A stretch of DNA of 64,000 nucleotides from Candidatus Merdisoma merdipullorum (GCA_018715645.1 DVLE01000001.1:184282-248281); one strand, 5' to 3'. Shown: positions 38,176 to 47,768, counted from the first letter of the stretch. Made by a program: numbers and translations. Notes: generated by a model from the sequence alone, not told the origin.

Positions 38176-40386
38176 ATTCTTTTTTCGGACGATTCCGTCC
38201 TCAATTGTATATCCGCCATGCTCCTTGATCCGGTCTCTGGCAGTCCTATCAGAGATTCCCAGATACTCCGCTACATCGCTAACAGACGGAGCATCTCCAA
38301 AATTTCCACTTTCGATCGCTACTTCCAGAGCTTTTTTACGTTCAGATTTCCGGTCCTTTGCACTCTTTTTATTCTTTTCCGCTCCACGCTGCCAAGGCGC
38401 CCTCTCATCCTCCGGATGAATATCCTTCAGGGAGCCGACCTTATCTACCCGGTGTACCGGATAATCAAACCACAGATTGACCGGCTCGAACTTCGGAAAT
38501 TCCCTCAGAGTGCCCTCAATCCGCCAGGCAGTCAACTGCTTCACCCGCTGTTTTGCAGCCTCGATTTGAGCCCTCAGAGCCTCCATTTGCGGCCTTGTGA
38601 GACGCTTCTCACAGTAGGCCAGCATCTGGCCGGAATTACACAGGGCGTCCTGTCCCAGGTCATCCGCCCACTCAAAATGAGAATCCAGATATTGAATGCA
38701 GGCATTGCAGACAGCCTTATTTTCTTCCTGATCTATCAGCGTATCGGTTGTCTCTAACTCAATGAGATCAAGCAGCGCATCCGGATCACGGGCAAACACG
38801 CCGGAGCCGCTGGCGCGGTCCATGCTGCGCTTCCCGCCCTGGCTGCCCTTGCTGTGATGATGACAGTAGATAACGGCTGTTCCCAGTTCTGTGCATACCT
38901 TATCAAACTGGTTGCAAAAATGAGCCATTTGGTCCGCGCTGTTCTCGTCGCCGGTGATCACCTTATAAATCGGATCGATGATAACGGCGATATAGCCCTT
39001 TTTTGCAGCCCGGCGTATCAGCTTCGGGGCCAGCTTGTCCATAGGGATAGAACGGCCTCGTAAGTTCCATATATCAATATTTTTCAGGTTATGCGGTTCC
39101 CAGCCTAAGTACTGATATACGTCTCTGAAGCGATGCAGACAGCTGGCACGGTCCAGCTCCAGATTGACATACATCACCCTGCCCCGCGTGCAGTTCCAGC
39201 CCAGCCATGGACGGCCCTCCGCGATGCAGATGCACAACTCAATCAGGGCGAAGGACTTTCCCGCCTTGCTGGGGCCGGCCAGCAGCATCTTATGTCCCTG
39301 GCGCAGCACTCCGTCAATAAGCGGCGGGGAGAGCTCCGGCAGGTCATCCCAGACTCCCTCCAGGCCTTCCGGCTCCGGCAGGTCATCGTTGACGCCTTCG
39401 ATCCACTCGTACCATTCGTTCCAAGAGGATTTCCCAATGTTGGTATCGATAAGATACTGCTTTCGGCCGTTCCGCATGACTCCCGGCATCCGGGAGAGGC
39501 GTGAAGGGTTCCGATTCTGCTGGTCCACCTGCAAACCATTCTTTTTGCAGACGTTATACAGGTAATCCACCCGTTTCCGGTATTCGTCATAGTTTCCGGC
39601 ATCCACCTTCACAATAGCGTGAAGGCTCTTCTTTCCGGAGTGTACCAGGCAGGCCACCGGAAGTTCCAACTCCCGGATAATGGCATTCTGCTTTTCCAGA
39701 TCCATGTCGTCAGATTCCACCAGGGCATAGCGGTATTCCGTCACATTCTCATTTTTACAGCCGTTTCCATCCAGCGGGTTAAAGCGTATCCAAGCGCCGG
39801 CTTCCGGCCGGTAATCACCCAGCACAGCCCCTATATCGTCACCGCAATTAGAAAGCTGCTCAATCAACTGTCCGGCCGTCCGGTCCCAGCTCCCTTTCTG
39901 CGGCGCCCAGCGAGTCCCCTTCTCGTCGGTCTTTTCCCAACTGGCAGTCACATACCCAACATTTTCTCCCGCCTCAAACAGCGTCTCCAAGTATCGAATC
40001 AACTGTTCCGCCGGATGCCAAGCGGACGGCTCTGCAACCTCTTTCCCTTCGATCCAGTTCTGATCTACTACTACCAGATCATCACGCTCTATCTCATCGT
40101 CCCAGCCCAATTCATGTCCGGACATCTCTGGCCGCCAGCCATGGTCTTTCGCCATTTGCACAATAGTTCCGGCCGTCACCGGCGCTGAATTGCCCCGGAA
40201 ACCAGCCCATTTCCGCTCACACTCTCCCGCATGATACCGGCGATCTGCCCGGCTCCAACTGTCCCATACAGATACCGGATACCCCTCCTGTTTCAAGGCC
40301 ATTCCCACAGACAGCCATTCTGTATAATCCAGCTCTGCAGGATTCAGATTTTCCAATACGTCTTTGATGTCGTAGCCTCTTTCCAT
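38161..40386 (-). CDS. phage primase/RepA-like helicase (PriCT + AAA ATPase)
   Basis: LLAGPSKAGKSFALIEL Walker A; VIIDPIYKVITGDENSADQM; YCHHHSKGSQGGKRSMDRASGSGVFARDPDALLDL. Confidence 0.9.
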   Translation of the reverse strand: MERGYDIKDVLENLNPAELDYTEWLSVGMALKQEGYPVSVWDSWSRADRRYHAGECERKWAGFRGNSAPVTAGTIVQMAKDHGWRPEMSGHELGWDDEIERDDLVVVDQNWIEGKEVAEPSAWHPAEQLIRYLETLFEAGENVGYVTASWEKTDEKGTRWAPQKGSWDRTAGQLIEQLSNCGDDIGAVLGDYRPEAGAWIRFNPLDGNGCKNENVTEYRYALVESDDMDLEKQNAIIRELELPVACLVHSGKKSLHAIVKVDAGNYDEYRKRVDYLYNVCKKNGLQVDQQNRNPSRLSRMPGVMRNGRKQYLIDTNIGKSSWNEWYEWIEGVNDDLPEPEGLEGVWDDLPELSPPLIDGVLRQGHKMLLAGPSKAGKSFALIELCICIAEGRPWLGWNCTRGRVMYVNLELDRASCLHRFRDVYQYLGWEPHNLKNIDIWNLRGRSIPMDKLAPKLIRRAAKKGYIAVIIDPIYKVITGDENSADQMAHFCNQFDKVCTELGTAVIYCHHHSKGSQGGKRSMDRASGSGVFARDPDALLDLIELETTDTLIDQEENKAVCNACIQYLDSHFEWADDLGQDALCNSGQMLAYCEKRLTRPQMEALRAQIEAAKQRVKQLTAWRIEGTLREFPKFEPVNLWFDYPVHRVDKVGSLKDIHPEDERAPWQRGAEKNKKSAKDRKSERKKALEVAIESGNFGDAPSVSDVAEYLGISDRTARDRIKEHGGYTIEDGIVRKKNCGED

Positions 40387-40390
40387 ACTC

Positions 40391-41968
40391 TTATGCTCCT
40401 ATATATTCCGCGGGATTGATGTCGTATGGCACCCGCCAGCCATTGGCAGCGATCCGGTCAATGAGATTTTTTGCAGTCTCAAACTGCCAGGTTCCAACGT
40501 GCTGAAAACCACGCCCCTCCAGAAAACGGATCTGCTTCGGCGTTGTAAGCCCTTCCTGTCGGCGTTTATCCAGGCGTTCCAGCAGCTTCGACGCCTTCCC
40601 GGCATTCTCAATCTGGTCAGGAAAAATTCCCAGCTTTTCCAGTGTTCTTTTCTGCCCTTCCGAAGGTGGCGCCATTTCCCAGCCAAAAGCCGGGACGTAT
40701 CCTGAAAGATCTTCTGCTTGGATGCTCATTTCAAACTGCAGCGGATCCACCAGCTTCTTTTTGCGCTGGCGCATCTCCCGGAGCTGATTGGCCAGAGATT
40801 CCTCACGCTGGGCCACCACATCTTCAGCAGCTTGTTTCTCAGCCTCCTCAATGTCTACCGGACAGCCGGCTTCTTCGATATTCGCCGTCATCTGTCTGGC
40901 TACATCCTCGTCAGTGCAGATCAGGCTGGCCGGATGACACAGCTCATGTCGCTCTGTATGCCACAGGAAATCCAGCAAAAGCAAATGATCCTTTCCCGGA
41001 TAAAGCCGGGTACCACGGCCTACCATTTGGCTGTACAAGCTTCGGATCTTTGTCGGCCGCAGCACCACAATACAATCCACCGACGGGCAGTCCCACCCTT
41101 CTGTCAGCAGCATGGAGTTACACAATACGTCATATTCTCCCCGGTCAAACGCTTCCAGCACTTCCGCCCGGTCCTTACTATCGCCATTGACTTCTGCCGC
41201 GCGCAATCCCTTCTGATTCAGGATGTCCCGAAACTTCTGGCTGGTTTTTACAAGCGGCAGGAAAACTACCGTCTTCCGGTCTGCGCAGTATTTCAGCATC
41301 TCATCCGCTATCTGATACAGATACGGATCAAGGGCTGTCGCAATCTCTCCGGACTTGAAATCTCCCGCCTGCACACTCACCCCGGAAAGGTCCAGCTTAA
41401 GCGGCAGTGTCAGGGCCTTAATCGGGGACAGATACCCCTCTTTGATCGCCTTTGGCAGCGTATATTCATATGCCAGGGATTCAAAATACTGCCCCAGATT
41501 CCGCATATCGCCCCTGTCAGGCGTCGCAGTGACGCCCAGCACCTTCGCGTCTGGGAAATGCTTCAGAACCCGCTGATAGCTGTCAGACAGGCAATGATGA
41601 GCCTCGTCAATGATAATATCGTCGAAATAATCCGCAGGGAACTGGTTCAGGCGCTTCTCACGCATCAGTGTCTGAACAGATCCTACCGTTACCCGGAACC
41701 AGCTCCCCAGACAGCTTTCCTCTGCCTTCTCGGTCGCGCATCCGAGGCCCGTGGCCTTCGCCAGCTTGTCGGCTGCCTGTTCCAGCAGCTCCCCGCGGTG
41801 TGCCAGAATCAGGACCCGGTCACCGCGCCGCACGCAGTCCTCTGTAATTTTGGCAAATACAATCGTTTTCCCGCACCCGGTCGGAAGGACCAGGAGTGTC
41901 TTGTCAACCTTTTCCCACTCCTGGAAGATCCGTTCCCTGGCTTCCTGCTGATATAGTCTCAGTTCCAT
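40391..41968 (-). CDS. DEAD/DEAH box superfamily II helicase
   Basis: LPTGCGKTIVFAKI, DEAH, GVTATPDRGD, QMVGRGTRLYPGK. Confidence 0.95.
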   Translation of the reverse strand: MELRLYQQEARERIFQEWEKVDKTLLVLPTGCGKTIVFAKITEDCVRRGDRVLILAHRGELLEQAADKLAKATGLGCATEKAEESCLGSWFRVTVGSVQTLMREKRLNQFPADYFDDIIIDEAHHCLSDSYQRVLKHFPDAKVLGVTATPDRGDMRNLGQYFESLAYEYTLPKAIKEGYLSPIKALTLPLKLDLSGVSVQAGDFKSGEIATALDPYLYQIADEMLKYCADRKTVVFLPLVKTSQKFRDILNQKGLRAAEVNGDSKDRAEVLEAFDRGEYDVLCNSMLLTEGWDCPSVDCIVVLRPTKIRSLYSQMVGRGTRLYPGKDHLLLLDFLWHTERHELCHPASLICTDEDVARQMTANIEEAGCPVDIEEAEKQAAEDVVAQREESLANQLREMRQRKKKLVDPLQFEMSIQAEDLSGYVPAFGWEMAPPSEGQKRTLEKLGIFPDQIENAGKASKLLERLDKRRQEGLTTPKQIRFLEGRGFQHVGTWQFETAKNLIDRIAANGWRVPYDINPAEYIGA

Positions 41969-41970
41969 GC

Positions 41971-42423
41971 TTAGAAATCACCAGCCTTATAAGCTCTCTG
42001 TTCTTTGGGATAGAAACGCTTAATGTCGTTTGATTGCCGCTTCTCTCCCGCATCATTCGTCCATTCGTGGATTCCTATCTTACAACGCCCCGTAGATCCA
42101 GGTACCGCAGTCCAGTTCATCTTTACCTTCTGTCCTTTTTCTTTCAGTCCGATGCTGGAAAAGAAGGCAGAGATCAGTCCTTCAGTCTTCGTGTGAAGAT
42201 ACAGTCTGTGCGGGATCACCACGTTGCCCTCCGGGGTCTCAATCCGGATGTTCAAGACGGCCATATTGCAGGCTGGAAGCTTCGCCCCACCCTGATAACG
42301 TGCTCTGTCAAAACTCTCTACCACAAAGTCATAGTCTCCTTCGGGGAGTAAGATAAACTCCCCGCCGTCCTTTTCAATCTCATCTTCCCAGCCTAATTCT
42401 CTGTCGATGTTTGTGTTTTCCAT
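41971..42423 (-). CDS. DUF669-family protein
   Basis: LLPEGDYDFVVESFDRARYQG...FFSSIGLKEKG. Confidence 0.8.
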   Translation of the reverse strand: MENTNIDRELGWEDEIEKDGGEFILLPEGDYDFVVESFDRARYQGGAKLPACNMAVLNIRIETPEGNVVIPHRLYLHTKTEGLISAFFSSIGLKEKGQKVKMNWTAVPGSTGRCKIGIHEWTNDAGEKRQSNDIKRFYPKEQRAYKAGDF

Positions 42424-42437
42424 AACTCATGTCCTCC

Positions 42438-43598
42438 TTAAAACGGTATTTCTTTCTGCTGTTCCAATTTCATATCCTTAATCATGCCATAGACCTTCGG
42501 CCACGCCCCTACCAACACTCCGTCAATAAAATCCTGCGGGTAATCTTCCACTGGCATATCCTCCGGGAAATATCCCCGCTTGGCCACGACAGCCTGAATA
42601 TCCCAGGTAGTTACCTGATTGATATTCATCAGATCCCGGAGAGCTTTTGGCAGCCTGTCATTGACTGGATTCGACTTCGGGGATTTCTGCTCTTTCGGCT
42701 GGTTCATCATATCATCCAGGGAAAACTGCGTCCCGTCCGGAATATCACCGACTGGCTGTTGCGGCGTCGCAACAGCAGGCGGCGTTGCCTGAGATTCCGG
42801 ACGCCTTTCCGGCCTTTCCGGTTCCGATGAAGGTTTCTGCACGACGGGAGCTTTTGTCGCAACACTGACGCTGCCTTCGATAATGGAGCGGATCACTTCA
42901 TAGTCGAAGGCCGTCTCCTCCGGAAGCCCGTACCGGTTCTTTGCATCCCAACAAGGATGATGACTGGTGTACATAACTCGGCTGCCGCCCTGAGCTTTGT
43001 GCTTCTTCCCTTCCTTGTCTACTGCGACGGAAAAGGTCTTGTAGTTAGCAAATAAAAGCATATCGCTCCATTCCTTTACAAGCGGAGATGTCTGGGATTG
43101 TGTTTTCTTTCCCAGTTTCAGCTCCCAGCGATCGTATGCTCCCAGCTCATCCGGCTGCTCAAACTTCCGAAGCTGCGCGTGGGCTGTCAGAACCACGTTG
43201 ATCCCTGCGTCTGTCACATCGGAAAGGCGGTTCAGGAAGCGTCCAAACTCCTCTTTGACATAAATATACCCGTTGCCATACCCGAAGCTTTCCAAGCCGT
43301 CTTTGTGATGCTTGTCGCATATTGCCTGTATGCACATCTGCTCCGCCCAGTCAATCGTGTCAATGACTAAAGTCCTGCAAAGTCCTGGCGTAGTCTTAAC
43401 ATAGTCAATCTGCTGCAGAAGCATCTCCCAGCTGGATGCTTTTTCAAATCGGGCCACGTCCATATCCTTCGTACTACCCTCCGTGTCAATAAACACTGGA
43501 TCCGGAAATCGGGATGCAAAGGTTGACTTCCCGATACCCTCCGGCCCGTATATGACCACTTTCTTCGCCCCCGGCTGTTTTCCTCTGATAATATTCAT
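42438..43598 (-). CDS. ATP-binding AAA protein (phage recombination/replication)
   Basis: VVIYGPEGIGKSTFASRFPDPVFIDTEGSTKDMDVARF. Confidence 0.88.
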   Translation of the reverse strand: MNIIRGKQPGAKKVVIYGPEGIGKSTFASRFPDPVFIDTEGSTKDMDVARFEKASSWEMLLQQIDYVKTTPGLCRTLVIDTIDWAEQMCIQAICDKHHKDGLESFGYGNGYIYVKEEFGRFLNRLSDVTDAGINVVLTAHAQLRKFEQPDELGAYDRWELKLGKKTQSQTSPLVKEWSDMLLFANYKTFSVAVDKEGKKHKAQGGSRVMYTSHHPCWDAKNRYGLPEETAFDYEVIRSIIEGSVSVATKAPVVQKPSSEPERPERRPESQATPPAVATPQQPVGDIPDGTQFSLDDMMNQPKEQKSPKSNPVNDRLPKALRDLMNINQVTTWDIQAVVAKRGYFPEDMPVEDYPQDFIDGVLVGAWPKVYGMIKDMKLEQQKEIPF

Positions 43599-44881
43599 TA
43601 AAATTCACCTGCTTTCCATTTCGGCTGCGCCGGCTCCTCCGGTTCCTCCGGATGCTCCTGGCCGACTACATAACCGTCTTCAATGATAATGCTGCACTCT
43701 CCGCCAGTGCTGACACGTGTGGCAATCGCCTGCAGGCCCTCTGCTTCCAGCCACTGGCCAAACTCCCGCATAGTTTCAAGATCCATTTGCTCAAGCTTGT
43801 CCAACAGCACAAATCCACACTGAGGATTCAGCTTCCGGACAATAGCTGTGGAAACCTTCAACTGTTCAGCGCTGGACATATTGTCCCATTTCTGCCCGTT
43901 ATAGAGCAGTTCGCCGTCCGCGACAGAAAGGCTTGGAAGCGGCAGGTCTGCATGATCCAGCAGCTTCTCCTTGCTCTGCCTGACATCTTCGATTTTTGTA
44001 GTCAGCTCTCTGTACTGGTTTTCATAGCTCAGGGCGTCCTCCTCGGCTTTATCCTTGTCCAGATTGGCCCGAACCTTCCGGTTGATCTCATCAATTTCGC
44101 TGATACTGCGCTCAAGCTCCTCTGTTGATTGGTCCTGCAAATCCAACGCTGACATTCGGGCGATTTCAAGATCAGCCTGGACCTGCTTCTGCTTGGCCAG
44201 CAGTTCCGAGAGCTGCTCATTAACCCGCTGCGCCTGCTCCTCCAGATGATGCAGATTCTCACGTTTTCTCTGGTTTTCTCCGTTCTGCGCCAGAATCTCC
44301 TGCTGTTTCTGGATCAGCTCATAAGCAGAAACCGGCTCCTTCGGCGCATCCGGATAATAAGGCTGCTCCTTTGCAAACTTTTTCTTCTGATCCGCGATCC
44401 GGCCGATAGCCAGCCTTTCCTGGTACAGTTCCTTTTCTTCCCGCTCCATTTCCGTGAGCTTGTCTCCCACCCCGATAATCTGCAGCAACGTCTGAGCCTT
44501 CTCCTTCCCGGAGCTGTTCATAAACCGGGGGAGGTCCAGAGCCAACTGCTCTACAAAACTGTTCAGGAGCTGCTGTCCCGCCTTATTCCCCTCCGGATCT
44601 GTAACCTTCAGGTCGCTGTTCTTACCCTTGCGCTCTACCACAAGACCATTACTCAGAACAATATGTAAGTTCGGAGGGATAACGGATCCTTCCCGCTGCG
44701 GCTGTGAAGGACGGAACCTGTCCCCGCCCAGAGCCCAGGCTATGGAATCCAACACAGAGGTTTTCCCCTGAGCATTTCGGCCGCCGATGACGGTCAGGCC
44801 ATTAGCCGTCGGCTCAATCTTGACAGCTTTCACACGCTTCACATTTTCGATTTCCAGCTTGTTGATTTTAATGTTTTCCAT
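43598..44881 (-). CDS. SbcC/RecF-like AAA ATPase
   Basis: VIGGRNAQGKTSVLDSIAWALGG; coiled coil; MSSAEQLKVSTAIV. Confidence 0.88.
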   Translation of the reverse strand: MENIKINKLEIENVKRVKAVKIEPTANGLTVIGGRNAQGKTSVLDSIAWALGGDRFRPSQPQREGSVIPPNLHIVLSNGLVVERKGKNSDLKVTDPEGNKAGQQLLNSFVEQLALDLPRFMNSSGKEKAQTLLQIIGVGDKLTEMEREEKELYQERLAIGRIADQKKKFAKEQPYYPDAPKEPVSAYELIQKQQEILAQNGENQRKRENLHHLEEQAQRVNEQLSELLAKQKQVQADLEIARMSALDLQDQSTEELERSISEIDEINRKVRANLDKDKAEEDALSYENQYRELTTKIEDVRQSKEKLLDHADLPLPSLSVADGELLYNGQKWDNMSSAEQLKVSTAIVRKLNPQCGFVLLDKLEQMDLETMREFGQWLEAEGLQAIATRVSTGGECSIIIEDGYVVGQEHPEEPEEPAQPKWKAGEF

Positions 44882-44897
44882 GATATTTTCCTCCTGA

Positions 44898-45527
44898 TTA
44901 CTTTGACGTTACCATGCGGACAATATAAATACAGTTATCCACCCTATACACGTCATAAAGGTTTTTGTGCTCTTGTTTCCTTCGGTATGCCTGGATGCAA
45001 GAAAGTTTTTTCTTTGCTTCCTCAGCTTTTTCATATTCAAAGCACATATTTTTCATTTTTCCTACGATAAAGGATTCTATCGCCAGCACTTCATCGCTTT
45101 TTCCCCCTCCTCGGAATACTTTTCTTTCGGGGAGGGCAACATTATATTTGATATTCATATCTTCGTCCCTTTCGTAATTGACATAGAGCAGATTTTCATA
45201 AGTGATTGTATCTGCATAAGTTAAGGTATCAGTTCCTGGAATCAGCTCATTCAAACTGATCGTCTGAATGCGTTTATCTTCTCTGCGTTTTTCATTCCCC
45301 AGGTGACTTCTGATAGTCTGCCGAAGAATCGTCCTGAATGTCCATTTCCGCAGTTCCGGACAGCTGTACCATTTCTTCACAGCATGGAGATAGCCCAAAT
45401 ATGCAATGTCATAATCATCCTCTCCTAAGCCGCTTGCCTGAAGGTAGGATTCCAGGACAAAATAATTTTCTTCCGAAAATAACCTTTCTTCTGCCGTAAG
45501 AGGGGTAAGCTTGATATATCTCCGCAA
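44898..45527 (-). CDS. phage sigma-70-like factor
   Basis: Region-2-like DIAYLGYLHAVKKWYSCPELRKWTFRTILRQTIRSHLGNEKRREDK; TTG start. Confidence 0.6.
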   Translation of the reverse strand: MRRYIKLTPLTAEERLFSEENYFVLESYLQASGLGEDDYDIAYLGYLHAVKKWYSCPELRKWTFRTILRQTIRSHLGNEKRREDKRIQTISLNELIPGTDTLTYADTITYENLLYVNYERDEDMNIKYNVALPERKVFRGGGKSDEVLAIESFIVGKMKNMCFEYEKAEEAKKKLSCIQAYRRKQEHKNLYDVYRVDNCIYIVRMVTSK

Positions 45528-45542
45528 AATACCCCCCCCCGA

Positions 45543-45575
45543 TCAATTTTTAATTGCACAACTTTCCTTTTTCAT
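45543..45575 (-). CDS. 10-aa leader peptide MKKESCAIKN
   Basis: Strong SD AAGGAG 8 nt before ATG; stops just before a G9 tract and the sigma-like ORF. Confidence 0.4.
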   Translation of the reverse strand: MKKESCAIKN

Positions 45576-45595
45576 GCTATAATCTCCTTGAGTAT

Positions 45596-45817
45596 TTATC
45601 TCTGCCCCTTCAGCTTGCCGGCCAGAATCCGAAACACCCGCAACAGCCTCTCTCCTGCCTCTTTTGCCGCTGTCACGGATACCGCCAGGCACATATCGCG
45701 GCAGGCATCCCGGCTTGATAATCCAGCGCATAGGTAGTGCTCCGCGAAGCCCTGTAAGACCTGCTCGTCTGACAGATAGTCGTAGGCCAGACCATGTAAA
45801 AATTTCTGTTTTGTCAT
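45596..45817 (-). CDS. hypothetical phage protein
   Basis: MTKQKFLHGLAYDYLSDEQVLQGF; ATGA overlap with upstream small ORF. Confidence 0.6.
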   Translation of the reverse strand: MTKQKFLHGLAYDYLSDEQVLQGFAEHYLCAGLSSRDACRDMCLAVSVTAAKEAGERLLRVFRILAGKLKGQR

Positions 45818-45927
45818 ACCAGCACCCCCAGCATCACCAGAAGCAGGAAGGGCAGAGCCGCCGCACATGCCACGCTGATGAACTGCCCTGGCAGCGTTTT
45901 CTCAAAGAAATACTCTATCTTCCTCAT
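45814..45927 (-). CDS. 37-aa single-TM protein
   Basis: MRKIEYFFEKTLPGQFISVACAAALPFLLLVMLGVLV; overlapping stop/start with both neighbours. Confidence 0.5.
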   Translation of the reverse strand: MRKIEYFFEKTLPGQFISVACAAALPFLLLVMLGVLV

Positions 45928-46157
45928 CCCGGTATTCCTCCCCTCTGCGACAGCTTAATCCGCTGTGTCCGCCATTTTTCATACGCCTCCGTGTCAATCA
46001 GCACGGGGCTGTTCCGCTTCTCCGGATACAGCTTGAATGCGAATTTCTGTCCTGGGAAATGCACCAGTCGTGCCAGCGTTCCCCTTGACATACCCAGGTA
46101 CTCCTCCAGGGCACTCGCCCTCATTATTTTTTCTGGATACAGCATTGCTGCAGTCAC
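45924..46157 (-). CDS. excisionase/HTH-like DNA-binding protein
   Basis: MRASALEEYLGMSRGTLARLVHFPG...DTEAYEKWR. Confidence 0.6.
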   Translation of the reverse strand: MTAAMLYPEKIMRASALEEYLGMSRGTLARLVHFPGQKFAFKLYPEKRNSPVLIDTEAYEKWRTQRIKLSQRGGIPG

Positions 46158-46193
46158 CTCCTTTTTCTTGAGTTATACAGCTGCGCATCTGTA

Positions 46194-46265
46194 ATGGAGC
46201 CGCCGGGATTCGAACCCGGGTCCTTCCGTCTATAGCCGGACGCTCCTTCCGCTGGGCTACGGCTC
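46194..46265 (-). tRNA. tRNA-like gene, anticodon unresolved
   Basis: GGAGCCG/CGGCTCC acceptor, CCGGG-TTCGAAT-CCCGG T-arm; anticodon stem TCCG/CGGA closes an 8-nt loop GCTATAGA. Confidence 0.65.
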
Positions 46266-46285
46266 CGAAGAGATAACCTGTTCTG

Positions 46286-46552
46286 TTATGACCACAATAC
46301 AGGCTCCCTTCCTTCCATTATTGCTCGAAGCTCCTCATCTTCTATGTAAAACCTTTCATCTCTCGGCTCACACCCTCGGTATCTGCTACGGGTATAGTTT
46401 TTACACAGCACCTGATCCAAACCTAAATAAACAAGCTCTTCTTTATATCCTCTGCCAATACCACGATCTACAAGCTTTTCAATTCCTTTTTTTGTTACCC
46501 CACAGGAACCATATTTTTGAAAGAGCGTATTGATAATCTCATGTCTCTGCAA
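46286..46552 (-). CDS. hypothetical phage protein
   Basis: Intact ORF in early region. Confidence 0.5.
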   Translation of the reverse strand: MQRHEIINTLFQKYGSCGVTKKGIEKLVDRGIGRGYKEELVYLGLDQVLCKNYTRSRYRGCEPRDERFYIEDEELRAIMEGREPVLWS

Positions 46553-46592
46553 CTTTTCTCATCTCCCACACAACGATATTCAAGATTTCGTA

Positions 46593-47381
46593 CTATGCTT
46601 TTTCTATAACCGGAACAATACCCTTGTCTTTCAAAAAATCGTACAAAAATAATCTGCCTTTCTGAGTCCAATACATGTGCTGTTTAGAATGCTGCGTTCC
46701 AGAGCTATCAGAATAATTGTGAGTCTTTAACTTTGTGTATCCGAATCCTGCATATTTTTGATAGAGAAACCAAATGCCGCTCTGTTTGAACTGAACACCC
46801 ATACCATAAAGCAATTCATTAAATTTCCGTGCGCCCATGCCATAATCTTTTGCAATTTCGGTCGCGGAAACCAAATCTGGACATTGAAGAATCAGATCAT
46901 AGTATGAAGCCTTGGGTTGTAATTCCTCGATAGTCTTTTGCTGCTCTTCGACTTGTCCACCCAAGAACTTGCATCGTTCTTTTAAGCTTTCAATGGCTTG
47001 ATCCGCCATTTTTAAAGCTCTTGCATATACCTGCTCTGGTGTATTCCATGCCTTCTCCAGATCAATGAAATATTGGCGAAGTTCTATGCCTTTTTCGGTT
47101 CTCTGTAGCATACAGATTTGTTTTGCCATATCCACTGAAAGGTCATAGTCCTCAACTTCCCGCGACACCTCCCTTTTCCCTTCGAATTGAACCCGTACTT
47201 TTTTGTACGGGGTTGAATAGTCGACATTTTCTCTAAACCCGTACCCAACATACCGTTCAAACCATTTACTGAATCTCTCTGTACCCGCAATGCCACCCTC
47301 ACTGGACAACAAATCGTATAAATCCCTGGCCGATACTGTCGGCTGTGCCATTTCATAATTCACTCTAATTAACTCATTCAT
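46593..47381 (-). CDS. phage antirepressor (AntA/AntB domain + KilAC-like C-terminus)
   Basis: VSARDLYDLL...FSKWFERYVGYGFRENVDYS; C-terminal ATEIAKDYGMGARKFNELLYGMGVQFKQSGIWFLY. Confidence 0.9.
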   Translation of the reverse strand: MNELIRVNYEMAQPTVSARDLYDLLSSEGGIAGTERFSKWFERYVGYGFRENVDYSTPYKKVRVQFEGKREVSREVEDYDLSVDMAKQICMLQRTEKGIELRQYFIDLEKAWNTPEQVYARALKMADQAIESLKERCKFLGGQVEEQQKTIEELQPKASYYDLILQCPDLVSATEIAKDYGMGARKFNELLYGMGVQFKQSGIWFLYQKYAGFGYTKLKTHNYSDSSGTQHSKQHMYWTQKGRLFLYDFLKDKGIVPVIEKA

Positions 47382-47418
47382 AGTTACACCTCTCTTTATT
47401 TGTTGCATTGCGCAACAT

Positions 47419-47622
47419 CTATACAAAAAAATATTCACGGAATTCTTCAGGACTGATTTTTAAAAGTTCCGATAACCGCTCAGCCTCGTTAAGATCCATA
47501 GGACGAACGTTATTAATCTTTTGATTTGCCGTCGGCTGTGCTATATTCAACGCGGTGGAAACATCTTTTTGAGTCAATCCCAATTCTACAAGCCTTCCTT
47601 TTATTTTATTGCTATTCACCAT
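47419..47622 (-). CDS. Cro-like HTH (XRE) regulator
   Basis: RLVELGLTQKDVSTALNIAQPTANQKINNVRPM; divergent from CI. Confidence 0.88.
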   Translation of the reverse strand: MVNSNKIKGRLVELGLTQKDVSTALNIAQPTANQKINNVRPMDLNEAERLSELLKISPEEFREYFFV

Positions 47623-47646
47623 TTTTTGCTTCCTCCTTTCTTTGTC

Positions 47647-47675
47647 ATTGTAGCATTGCGCAACTTATGTGTCAA
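47647..47675 (-). promoter_or_regulatory. early leftward promoter
   Basis: Minus strand TTGACA-N17-TACAAT with operator TTGCGCAA in the spacer. Confidence 0.85.
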
Positions 47676-47716
47676 TAGCGTTGCGCAACTTTTTTTAGCT
47701 ATTATGATTTTTTCTA

Positions 47717-47745
47717 TTGCATAGTGCAATTAAATGTAGTATATT
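47717..47745 (+). promoter_or_regulatory. repressor maintenance promoter
   Basis: TTGCAT-N17-TATATT, AAAGGAGG RBS downstream; operator-like TTGCATAGTGCAA overlaps -35. Confidence 0.7.
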
Positions 47746-47768
47746 GTTATTAAAGGAGGTTCTATTAT

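Noticed and set aside
37843-38757. 304 aa plus-strand ORF across the hairpin array
   Set aside because: Runs through the repeat array and antisense of the primase; composition artefact
40718-41956. 412 aa plus-strand ORF
   Set aside because: Antisense of the DEAD/DEAH helicase, no recognisable domain
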